A DNA stretch of 64,000 bases from Hoylesella oralis ATCC 33269 (GTDB taxonomy: Bacteria > Bacteroidota > Bacteroidia > Bacteroidales > Bacteroidaceae). Made by a program: the position numbers and the translations under genes. Position 1 is the first letter of the stretch, and each line of letters begins with the position of its first letter. Below, piece after piece: positions 46,055 through 55,146 of this stretch. The stretch lies in contig NZ_GL833119.1 of NCBI RefSeq assembly GCF_000185145.2, positions 1,418,668 to 1,482,667 of the forward strand, read 5' to 3'. The notes beneath the pieces were generated by a model that worked only from the letters and a program-made list of their open reading frames with translations, had not been told where the DNA came from and searched no databases.

Positions 46055-49000
46055 ATGAAACTAAAACTTATGAAACGATTTAACCTCTTTCTAATTCTAT
46101 TCATCTCGTGCCTGTGGAGCATGCCTCTATGTGCTCTAACTGTCGACGGACTGCGTGTAGAAGCTATGAAAAACCCCGATGTAATAGATGTTTCCGTGCC
46201 GCGGTTCAGCTGGATATTGCATTCGGATGAGCGTGGAACGATGCAAACAGCCTATCGTATCGTGATTACATCTGATGTCAAAGGCACACGTATCGTATGG
46301 GATTCGGGCACAGTTGCATCGGATCAGTCGGTCGGAGTGCCGGCTAACGGCGTTAAGTTATTGCCTTCGAGGCGTTATTATTGGTCTGTAACCGTAACCG
46401 ACAACAAAGGTAAGAAAGCCAAATCTAAAGAAAAAGCTTATTTCGAAACCGGTTTGATGGGCTCAGGATGGAGCGGTGCCCGTTGGATCAAGGCACTCGA
46501 CGCACCTCATACCGATACTGTTGCAGGAACGCATCCTGCTGATAAATACACTATAGAGGCCGACCTCACGCTTTTAAACGGGAATGCAGGCATCGTGTTC
46601 GGTGCGGTTTCGGGCGGCGACTATTGTATGTGGCAGGTCAATACCGACCTCGAAGGCGATTATCCGGTAATACGTCGCTACATATATATAAATGGTAAGC
46701 CCGAAATAAGCAACGGTCCTTACTTACAATTGACCAAGGCAGACTTGATGAACCGTGAACATCATGTAAAAATAAGTATCGACGGTTCGCGCGTAGACAC
46801 CTATATAGATAATGTACTCGCAGATTCTTACACCGATAAAGACGGCAGGATCGGCAAAGGAGAGATAGGTCTACGAGTAGATAACAACGGCATTATCGAC
46901 GAAACAGCTTATTTTGACAACCTTACAGTTACCGAATATGATAAGCAGGGCAGGCAAACAATTACGCTGAACGAAACGTTCGACGGGCCTTCCGATAATT
47001 TCTATGCTGCCGACATCAGGGAGGTAGGCGGCAACCGTAAGTGCTATATGCACTCCGGAAAGGGCGAAAAGCGCATGATGCAGGAACCTATGCAAGGGGC
47101 ACCCATGTTTCGTAAGGCTTTCATACTTGGCAAAAAGGTAAGGCAGGCTAAACTTTATACGACCGCACTCGGTGTGTATGATGTGTTTGTGAACGGCAAA
47201 CGAGTGGGACATCTGCAGGCTGATGGTACTGTACTTTATGAAGAACTCAAGCCCGGATGGACCGACTATCGCAAACGGGTGTTCTATTCGTCGCACGATG
47301 TTACCCATTTATTGGACAAAGGTGGTAATGCTATCGGCGCTGTAGTGGGCTCCGGATGGTGGCAGGGCTACATTTCACGTGGCGTGTATGGCTATCGGGC
47401 ACCCGAATTTATGGCTAAATTGCTTGTTATATATACCGATGGAACTACCGAAACCATCGTTACGGACGGATCGTGGGCATGGAGTAAAGACGGTGCACTG
47501 CGCTATTCCGACATTTATAATGGCGAACAATATGATGCGCGCAAGGAGTCTGATTGGACTACAGCTCGATATACTGCCGACGGATGGCATGCCGTGGAAG
47601 CGAAGAGCGAACCTCAAATAGCCGTAGAAGCCTTTAAAGGGCCGTATGTGCAGGCACTCGAACGCTTGAAAGTGCCGGCTAAAACTACCACGATATATCA
47701 AGGTGTGAAGAACGCAGGTGCCGATTATGGCATGATAAACGTAATAAACAAGGTAGACGGAGCGGCCGGAATAACGTTGAAAGAAGGGCAAACGGCGGTG
47801 ATAGACTTCGGGCAGAACTTTGCCGGATGGGTTGTGTTGTCGGTTTCGGGCAACGAGGGAACCCGCCTGCACCTACGTTTCGGCGAGATGATAAACGACG
47901 ACGGAACCCTGAAGAGGGGCAATGATGGGCCGGGAGGAAGTCTATATACCGCCAATCTTCGTTCCGCCCGTGCCGAACTCTATTATACTCTTCGGGGCGA
48001 AAAGGGCTATGAAACCTATTCTCCCTCGACCACTTTCTACGGTTTCCGCTATTGTGAAATTACGGCAACAGCACCGGTTACGCTCGTTTCGGTTGTGGGG
48101 CAGCCCGTTACTTCGTCTACTATAGATGTGGGAAACGTTACGACAAGCAGCGATATAGTGAATAAACTTGTGAGCAACATAGTGTGGGGACAGCGCAGCA
48201 ACCTGCTCTCTGTGCCTACCGATTGCCCGCAGCGCGACGAACGTCTGGGCTGGACAGCCGACACGCAGATATTCTCTCGCACGGGTATGTATAATGCCGA
48301 TACCGAGAACTTCTACCGTAAATGGCTGATAGATATGCGAGACGGGCAGACAGATAAGGGCGGTTATCCCGACGTGGCACCCGTTGTTTGGCAGTTCAAC
48401 AATAGTAATGGCGCGTGGGGCGATGCAGGTATCGTGCTTCCATGGAACCTCTATCTGATGTATGGCGACAAAGAAATGCTGACAGAACACTTTGCATCGA
48501 TGGAACGCTATATGGATTTTCTTGCTGCACAGGCCGGCGACGGTTATAAGTATCAGGGTTCAGGCACGGCGTTTGGCGATTGGCTGGCCTTTGCCCCTAC
48601 GGATTTGCGTTATATAAGTGTGGCCTATTACGCTTACGACGCCTTATTGATGGCAAAGATGGCGCGGGTGTTAAGTACGCGTGCCGGCGATGAATACGCC
48701 ATGAAGGCAAAGAAATACGAACAACTCTTCGAGGCAATTAAGACAGAGTTTCAAAATCGCTATTTTGCACAGGGCGTTCCGAGCCAGCAGAGCCAAACTG
48801 CATACCTGCTTGCGCTGAAGTTCAATCTTTGTAAAGATGCCGCCCAGCGGCAAGATGTGGTGGAAAGACTGCGCCGACTTATTACGGAGAATAACGAAAC
48901 ATTGAGCACCGGTTTCGTTGGAACGGGCATTATAAGCCCGACACTCTCGGAGTTCGGGCTCAACGATAAGGCTTATAATCTGCTTTTGCAGCGCCGTTGT

Positions 49001-49537
49001 CCGTCGTGGCTTTATAGTATCGATCAGGGTGCCACGACCGTGTGGGAGCGATGGAATTCGTACACGGTAGACAAAGGTTTCGGGCCTATCGAGATGAATT
49101 CGTTCAACCATTATGCCTATGGGGCCGTGGGAGAGTGGTTATACCGCTTTGTAGCGGGTATAGAAACCGATGAACAGCAGCCCGGCTTCAAGCATATAGT
49201 GCTGCAACCTACGCCGGATACCCGTACTACACTGCCGAGCGGGCAGGAACGTATCACCTCCGCAAGGGCATCGTACACGTCGAATTATGGCGAAATCGTG
49301 TCGGAGTGGTCTGCCCAGAACGGCAATGCAGCGACGTATAACGTTACGGTTCCTGCCAATACCACGGCCACCTTGTATCTCCCTGCGGGCACTTCGAGCG
49401 TCATACATGAGGGAGATATCGCAGCTGAAAGGGCAAAAGGCGTGTCTTTTAAGGGCTTCTACGAGGGAAAGGCCGTTTATGAACTCGGTTCGGGTAGTTA
49501 TCATTTCAAAGTTTCAAATATGATATTGAGAGAATAG
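46055..49537 (+). CDS. GH78-family alpha-L-rhamnosidase-like enzyme
   Basis: This 1160-aa secreted glycosidase has a signal peptide (LFLILFISCLWSMPLCA). An N-terminal fibronectin-like domain precedes a ConA/LamG-like insert (about 165-300, IVFGAVSGGDYCMWQVN), the rhamnosidase N and concanavalin-like domains, and a six-hairpin (alpha/alpha)6 catalytic barrel. The GH78 signature is TDCPQRDERLGWTAD (about 722-736), with catalytic acids expected there and in the downstream GWSVP/WER region (TTVWERW). It releases terminal rhamnose in known members; activity on another sugar is possible. It is flanked by terminators and is probably monocistronic. Confidence 0.88.
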   Translation: MKLKLMKRFNLFLILFISCLWSMPLCALTVDGLRVEAMKNPDVIDVSVPRFSWILHSDERGTMQTAYRIVITSDVKGTRIVWDSGTVASDQSVGVPANGVKLLPSRRYYWSVTVTDNKGKKAKSKEKAYFETGLMGSGWSGARWIKALDAPHTDTVAGTHPADKYTIEADLTLLNGNAGIVFGAVSGGDYCMWQVNTDLEGDYPVIRRYIYINGKPEISNGPYLQLTKADLMNREHHVKISIDGSRVDTYIDNVLADSYTDKDGRIGKGEIGLRVDNNGIIDETAYFDNLTVTEYDKQGRQTITLNETFDGPSDNFYAADIREVGGNRKCYMHSGKGEKRMMQEPMQGAPMFRKAFILGKKVRQAKLYTTALGVYDVFVNGKRVGHLQADGTVLYEELKPGWTDYRKRVFYSSHDVTHLLDKGGNAIGAVVGSGWWQGYISRGVYGYRAPEFMAKLLVIYTDGTTETIVTDGSWAWSKDGALRYSDIYNGEQYDARKESDWTTARYTADGWHAVEAKSEPQIAVEAFKGPYVQALERLKVPAKTTTIYQGVKNAGADYGMINVINKVDGAAGITLKEGQTAVIDFGQNFAGWVVLSVSGNEGTRLHLRFGEMINDDGTLKRGNDGPGGSLYTANLRSARAELYYTLRGEKGYETYSPSTTFYGFRYCEITATAPVTLVSVVGQPVTSSTIDVGNVTTSSDIVNKLVSNIVWGQRSNLLSVPTDCPQRDERLGWTADTQIFSRTGMYNADTENFYRKWLIDMRDGQTDKGGYPDVAPVVWQFNNSNGAWGDAGIVLPWNLYLMYGDKEMLTEHFASMERYMDFLAAQAGDGYKYQGSGTAFGDWLAFAPTDLRYISVAYYAYDALLMAKMARVLSTRAGDEYAMKAKKYEQLFEAIKTEFQNRYFAQGVPSQQSQTAYLLALKFNLCKDAAQRQDVVERLRRLITENNETLSTGFVGTGIISPTLSEFGLNDKAYNLLLQRRCPSWLYSIDQGATTVWERWNSYTVDKGFGPIEMNSFNHYAYGAVGEWLYRFVAGIETDEQQPGFKHIVLQPTPDTRTTLPSGQERITSARASYTSNYGEIVSEWSAQNGNAATYNVTVPANTTATLYLPAGTSSVIHEGDIAAERAKGVSFKGFYEGKAVYELGSGSYHFKVSNMILRE

Positions 49538-49630
49538 TTAGTCAATTGTTTAGCACTAAAGTTAACTAATGGTTTAGACAAAGGCCAGTCGTGGCCGATA
49601 TGGATTTTAGTTTATATAACATTGGTTTGA

Positions 49631-49671
49631 GGGGGAATGCCCTATGCGAATAGAGCATATCCCCGTTTTTA
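49631..49671 (+). terminator. GH78 gene terminator
   Basis: GGGGGAATGCCCT (49631-49643) pairs imperfectly with AGAGCATATCCCC (49652-49664) and is followed by five T residues. Confidence 0.65.
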
Positions 49672-50288
49672 TTCTCGTATGTTCGTGGTGCGAACGTTTT
49701 GTGCACCGCATGTTTCTATGGTTTTGTTCGATTGTCGGAAATGTTTGTTGAATACGGCATGTCGCTATATTCGGGATAGAGTGCTGCTTTATCTCGGACG
49801 GAACGGCCTGATAATGCCGGTAGACAGGCATCATAACAGCAATACATTGATGCTTTAACACCCCCGGAATATAATCATAACTGAAGAATTGTGGACAAGG
49901 AACCCGACAAAATGATACGTCTATCTCATATACCTTGTATATAATATAAGGTGAGAGTTGCTTAGTAAACATTTCAGACAGTCTTTATTCTGCATAAAGA
50001 GTTTATTTTTGTTAAAAATGTGCTATGCAATCGTTTTTCTTGCATAATATTTTTTTTAATAATTAAAGTTTGTTACATTTGCTGAATGGATATGCTATAA
50101 CCTATTTATGAATAGAGAGCAAATATAGCGAACAAATAATTTACCGGCTGGCACCACCGTAACTAAAAACTTTGAATACCTCGAATATCATTATAAATTG
50201 CACGCTTATGAATGAATAAATCTATTTTTTCGACCTTTCGTCGATTAAGTCTACAAATCTTTATATTTATTTTTAACACTTAAATTCC
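49672..50288 (+). promoter_or_regulatory. Long leader region of locus 2 with -7 box at 50074-50081
   Basis: No gene is supported in this AT-rich stretch. TACATTTG at 50074-50081 fits the -7 consensus and would give a leader of about 200 nt before the SusC start at 50289. Such a leader could hold regulatory structure, but I see no clear riboswitch or antisense element. Confidence 0.4.
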
Positions 50289-53200
50289 ATGACTAAAGAA
50301 GAAACGAAACTTAAGAAAGCGATACGTAGTTCGCTTTTGTTTCTTTCCGCATGTGCCTTTGTTCATGCAGTACCTGCATATGCAACGGGCGGTGGATCGA
50401 AACTGTTGGCAACATCTCAGGTTGCCCAACAGGCAAATAATGTTACAATTACGGTCGTAGATCAGAATAACGAGCCCATCATCGGTGCAAGTGTATTGGT
50501 GGTATCTACGAAAGAAGGCGGTGCTACGAATGCCGACGGACAGTGCACTATCCATGCTAATCCGGGCGATAAGCTACAGATTTCATACATCGGTTATACC
50601 CCGCAGACCGTTACGGTGGGCAATAGTCCGGCAATGGTTATAACGCTTGGCGAAGACAGAGCTATGCTCGATGAGGTTGTTGTGGTAGGTTACGGTACGA
50701 TGCGCAAGTCGGATGTCACCGGTTCAATTGCTGTTGCCAAGGGTTCCGATATGCTCAAAGCGCAGAACTTCAGTGCTCTTGATAACCTTCGCGGTAAGGC
50801 TTCGGGCGTTAATGTATTCTCCAATTCCGATCAACCGGGCGTTTCAGCGCCGCGTGTTATTATACGTGGTATGGCTACCATTAATGCCTCTACGTCTCCG
50901 CTCTATGTTGTAGACGGCGTAGTGATGAATAATTTTGCCCTTGTGAACCCGAACGACATCGAATCTATGGAGGTGCTGAAAGACGCATCTGCCACGGCTA
51001 TCTACGGTGCCCGAGGGGCCAATGGCGTTATTATGGTAACAACTAAGCGCGGTTTGAAGGGTGCAGAAGGTACGAAGGTGAGCTATCAAGGATCGATAAG
51101 TTTACGCCATATTGCACGTAAGATGGATGTGCTGAATGCTCAGGAGTGGTGCGATGCCTTTATGAAAGGTCTGGAGAACGAGAATACCTATCAGGGGAAG
51201 AACTGGAGTCTCGACCGTACGTACTGGTTCCGCGATACCCGTTACTTCGATTCGAACGGTAATCCGCTGTATAATACCGACTGGCAGGACGAGGCAACCC
51301 GCACGTCTGTATCGCACAACCACCAGATCAACATTCAGCAGGCAGGCAAAACTTCATCCGTAGGTGCATTCCTTAACTACAGCGATTATCAGGGAATAAT
51401 GCTCAACACATGGTCTAAACGTGTGAGTGGCAAGCTGGCTTACGATGCTAACCCTACCAATTGGCTTACCACGAACGTAAACCTAATGGTAAATCACATG
51501 TGGAGTCGCTATACTGATGAGACCAGCGGAGGGCAGGAGGCACGCCGAACAATGATAGAAATGCTCCCTTGGTTGCCCGTACGTGATACGGATGGTAACT
51601 ATACAACGTCTACTTCGCCGTCGCAGATGTCGGAACTTTTCGGTTTCGAGGGAATGTCGAACCCTGTTATGATATTGGATTTGCAGAAACGTTTGTACTA
51701 CAATACGCAGATGTTCGGCAATGCCGCCTTTACTTTCCATCTGCTTCAGGGGCTCGATTTGAAAACTCAACTCGGTCTCGACTGGCACAATATCGAACTC
51801 AGGCGTTATGCTTCGCGCGATTTGAACAACATTGCACAGTCGGATCAGGGTATTGCCGAGAACGATCGTTATAGGAACCTTTACTGGCAGGAGGAGACCT
51901 ACCTTACTTATAATAGGACTCTGAACAAGCTACATCGTTTGAACGGCATGTTCGGTATGTCTTGGCAAGGCTATACTTCGCGCCGTAATTATTCGGAAAC
52001 CAAAGGGTTCGACGATGATTTCTTCGAGGATAACAACATGGGGGCAGGCAAAGTACCGAGCCCGCCCGATTCGAATTTCGACGAATGGTATATGAACTCT
52101 TACTTCCTCCGCTTAGCTTATACGTACAATGACCGTTACTCTGCTACCCTTACAGGGCGTGTAGACGGTTCTTCGAAGTTCGGTAAAGATAATCAATATG
52201 CCTTTTTTCCGTCGGCAGGTCTGGCATGGATTGCTTCTGAAGAGAACTTCTTGAAAGACGTGAGCTGGCTTAGTAACCTGAAACTCCATACGAGTTACGG
52301 TCTTACAGGTAATTCCGAGATCGGTACTTATAGGTCTTTGGCACGTTTGTCGGTCGGTACGTTGCTCTTAAATGATGCACGTTCCTCTTATGCATATTTG
52401 AGTTCGATGCCTAATCCTAACCTAAAATGGGAGAAAACAGGGCAGTTTGATATCGGTTTCGAATTGGGTTTATTGAACAATGCCCTTAATTTCGACATCT
52501 CTTATTATTATAAGAAGACCACCGATTTGTTACTTGATTGTCCCGTACCTCATTCAACTGGTTTCCAAAGCATATACAAGAACATCGGTTCGGTGAAGAA
52601 TTCAGGACTCGATATTATGATCAATGCTTATCCTATACGCAGTAAAGACTTTACGTGGAATTCTACTCTAAACCTGAATTATAATAAGAATAAGATTCTT
52701 CACCTTGGCGATAACGACGAGGATATAGAGATTTTAGGCTGGGTAGGAGGCTCTGAAGGCATCTTACGTGTAGGTGAAAGCATGGGTAGTTTCTATGGTT
52801 ATGAGCGTTATGGCATATGGACGAAAGAAGATTATGCGGCAGGTAAGTGCAATCTTAACCAAGTAGGTCGTCCGCATCGTTCGGATTCAAAGACGATACT
52901 CGGTAAAGGTATTCCCGATTGGACTGGCAGCTGGACCAATACTTTCAACTATAAAAACTGGGATCTTACACTCGATATGCAGTTCGTAATGGGTGTAGAG
53001 ACCATGCAGCAGTTCTATCATCCGACCTATGACCGCTTTGGTATCACCAACGGACTTACTAGTGTACTATACGATGCTTATAATGGTAGCAACCCCGGGA
53101 CTATGGAACAAATGATCTATCTCTGCAATAGCGGCCATGCAGGTCAGGATACTACCGTAGATTCAAGTTGGATTTGCGACGGTTCTTACTTGCGTTGCAA

Positions 53201-53429
53201 CATGCTTCAGCTTGGCTATACCTTTACTCCGACGGCCATGAAGAGCATCGGACTGAATGCTTTGAGACTGTATGTGAGTGCGAATAACCTGTTTCTGATT
53301 TGCTCGAAAGACTTCAAGGGCTACGATCCGGAGTCCACATCGCAGAGCAGTAAGTTCGGTCAGAACATGACATTCTACTCTTATCCGAGGGCAAGAACGT
53401 TCACATTAGGTGTAAATGTAACATTTTAA
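50289..53429 (+). CDS. SusC/RagA-family TonB-linked outer-membrane receptor (locus 2)
   Basis: This 1046-aa glycan importer has a signal peptide (SSLLFLSACAFVHAVPAYA) and no STN domain, unlike locus 1. A carboxypeptidase-like domain (ITVVDQNNEPIIGASVLV), the TonB box and plug (LDEVVVVGYGTMRKSDVTGSI) and a beta-barrel that ends in a C-terminal phenylalanine (TLGVNVTF) follow. It pairs with the SusD 24 bp downstream and should import oligosaccharides prepared by surface enzymes such as the GH92 mannosidase. Confidence 0.95.
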   Translation: MTKEETKLKKAIRSSLLFLSACAFVHAVPAYATGGGSKLLATSQVAQQANNVTITVVDQNNEPIIGASVLVVSTKEGGATNADGQCTIHANPGDKLQISYIGYTPQTVTVGNSPAMVITLGEDRAMLDEVVVVGYGTMRKSDVTGSIAVAKGSDMLKAQNFSALDNLRGKASGVNVFSNSDQPGVSAPRVIIRGMATINASTSPLYVVDGVVMNNFALVNPNDIESMEVLKDASATAIYGARGANGVIMVTTKRGLKGAEGTKVSYQGSISLRHIARKMDVLNAQEWCDAFMKGLENENTYQGKNWSLDRTYWFRDTRYFDSNGNPLYNTDWQDEATRTSVSHNHQINIQQAGKTSSVGAFLNYSDYQGIMLNTWSKRVSGKLAYDANPTNWLTTNVNLMVNHMWSRYTDETSGGQEARRTMIEMLPWLPVRDTDGNYTTSTSPSQMSELFGFEGMSNPVMILDLQKRLYYNTQMFGNAAFTFHLLQGLDLKTQLGLDWHNIELRRYASRDLNNIAQSDQGIAENDRYRNLYWQEETYLTYNRTLNKLHRLNGMFGMSWQGYTSRRNYSETKGFDDDFFEDNNMGAGKVPSPPDSNFDEWYMNSYFLRLAYTYNDRYSATLTGRVDGSSKFGKDNQYAFFPSAGLAWIASEENFLKDVSWLSNLKLHTSYGLTGNSEIGTYRSLARLSVGTLLLNDARSSYAYLSSMPNPNLKWEKTGQFDIGFELGLLNNALNFDISYYYKKTTDLLLDCPVPHSTGFQSIYKNIGSVKNSGLDIMINAYPIRSKDFTWNSTLNLNYNKNKILHLGDNDEDIEILGWVGGSEGILRVGESMGSFYGYERYGIWTKEDYAAGKCNLNQVGRPHRSDSKTILGKGIPDWTGSWTNTFNYKNWDLTLDMQFVMGVETMQQFYHPTYDRFGITNGLTSVLYDAYNGSNPGTMEQMIYLCNSGHAGQDTTVDSSWICDGSYLRCNMLQLGYTFTPTAMKSIGLNALRLYVSANNLFLICSKDFKGYDPESTSQSSKFGQNMTFYSYPRARTFTLGVNVTF

Positions 53430-53453
53430 TTTATCTTAATTCGATTATACATT

Positions 53454-55031
53454 ATGAAAAAGATATTTTTATTTTCGGTCTGTATAAGTGTTCTCTTGGC
53501 ATCTTGTAGCGACTTCTTAGAGGAAAAACCTAAGTCTTTACGTACGATGGGAGACTTTTATAAGACAGAAGCACAGGCGACAGCCAATGTAAATACCTTG
53601 TATAGAAGTGGCGCTGTTACTCAAATATCGAGCGCTCCGAGTGCTTATATCGGCTCTTTTGCAACGGTTCCGGGCATGCTTACCGGTTATTTCAGCAACT
53701 CTTATGAGGGGCAAGAGTCGGTTTGTATGTATTCAAGACTGCTCACCCGTCAGGAACAGACCAACAATGTATCGAGCACAATGGACGGTGTGTGGGACGG
53801 ATGTTATGGGGCTATCAACATTGCCAACGGCGCCATCAAGCATATACCCGATATTTCGATGACGGAATCTGTAAAGAATACGCTTGTTGCAGAGGCGAAG
53901 TTCTTCCGTGCATTCAACTATTTTTTCCTTGTAAAGATATTCGGCGACATTCCTTTATCTGTGGAACCTTACGAAAGTATGGATAACATGGAGCTCTCGC
54001 GTACATCGGTTGCCGATGTTTACACGCAGATAGAGAAAGACCTTACCGAGGCTATAGCCGTGTTGCCTGCTGCAACTTGGCAGGCTACAAGCCACAGAAT
54101 TACGAAGTATGTGGCCGAACAAACGCTCACAGCGGTCTATATGCAACAAGGAAAGTATGCAGAGGCCGCCGCTACAGCTAAGGATATCATCGGCTCGGGA
54201 CTGTATTCGCTTACGCAAAATACGGATAATGCCTTGAACAGTGCATACAACAAACTGCGTACTACCGATGATCTGGCCGAGGTAATCTATGCAGTTGAAT
54301 ACAATGCTTCGATTAGTACCAGCGATTGGCGTCCTACTTATGCGTTCACTTCATCGGCTACAGCTGTGTTCAGTCTTTATTCTATCTACGAAAGAGTGTA
54401 CGGGCCGAATGCACGTTTCCTTAATGTGTACACTGCAAACGACCTTCGCGGACAGGAAAAACAGTTCTTCGCGACGACTTATACCAATCCTAATAATGGC
54501 AAAACATGGACAGCTCCCGATGCCGATCACAAGGGATGTTGGTATTATTTCGACGAAGAAGCCAACTTAAATACAGGTAAAGGCACTAAAGATTGGAATA
54601 TCTATCGGTATGCGGAGACGCTGCTTGATGCCGCCGAATGTATCGTTCAGAGCGGCGGAAGCGTAACTGCAGAGGCGGCAGGTTACTTGGCTCAGGTGCA
54701 ATCACGTGCCCTCGGACAGTCTGTAGCAACGCTTACAACGAGTTTACAAAGTCTCTCTAAGGATGATTTTATTCATGCATGTTGGACGGAGAGGTTGCGT
54801 GAATTCCCGTTAGAGTATAAGATTTGGGACGATTGTTTGCGCACGAAGATGTTCCCGAACGTATCTTCTACCACCCAAGGTTCGGTTACCTACGAAAATC
54901 TTGTAGGCGCTACGAACGGATCAGGTGCCGTGTTTAAAGAGTCTGACCTACTGTGGCCGCTCTCTTTGAACGAGATGCAGCGCAACAAGAACCTGCGCCC
55001 GCAGAACACAGGTTATGCAGATCACAATTAA
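53454..55031 (+). CDS. SusD/RagB-family nutrient-binding lipoprotein (locus 2)
   Basis: This 525-aa surface lipoprotein has a lipobox Cys at residue 18 (LLASCSDFLEEKP), the typical SusD N-terminus. The tetratricopeptide-like core shows FFRAFNYFFLVKIFGDIPLS (about 146-165) and YAETLLDAAECIVQSGG. The C-terminus has ERLREFPLEYKIWDDCLR. It forms the lid of the SusC pore. An intrinsic hairpin after it may lower read-through into the GH92 gene. Confidence 0.95.
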   Translation: MKKIFLFSVCISVLLASCSDFLEEKPKSLRTMGDFYKTEAQATANVNTLYRSGAVTQISSAPSAYIGSFATVPGMLTGYFSNSYEGQESVCMYSRLLTRQEQTNNVSSTMDGVWDGCYGAINIANGAIKHIPDISMTESVKNTLVAEAKFFRAFNYFFLVKIFGDIPLSVEPYESMDNMELSRTSVADVYTQIEKDLTEAIAVLPAATWQATSHRITKYVAEQTLTAVYMQQGKYAEAAATAKDIIGSGLYSLTQNTDNALNSAYNKLRTTDDLAEVIYAVEYNASISTSDWRPTYAFTSSATAVFSLYSIYERVYGPNARFLNVYTANDLRGQEKQFFATTYTNPNNGKTWTAPDADHKGCWYYFDEEANLNTGKGTKDWNIYRYAETLLDAAECIVQSGGSVTAEAAGYLAQVQSRALGQSVATLTTSLQSLSKDDFIHACWTERLREFPLEYKIWDDCLRTKMFPNVSSTTQGSVTYENLVGATNGSGAVFKESDLLWPLSLNEMQRNKNLRPQNTGYADHN

Positions 55032-55072
55032 ACCTGTTTGTGAGATTTAACATATAATATAAGAACAGAATT

Positions 55073-55100
55073 GGGGCGAATACAATATATCGCCCCTTTT
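55073..55100 (+). terminator. Hairpin between susD and the GH92 gene
   Basis: GGGGCGA (55073-55079) pairs with TCGCCCC (55090-55096) and is followed by TTTT. It is a likely terminator or attenuator inside locus 2. Confidence 0.65.
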
Positions 55101-55146
55101 CCGGTTCTCTTAAAAGACTATTTTTATTACTTATAAACCATAACGC

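Noticed and set aside
49607..49972. Minus-strand frame of 121 codons after the GH78 gene
   Set aside because: It spans the GH78 terminator hairpin and has no recognisable domain or promoter.
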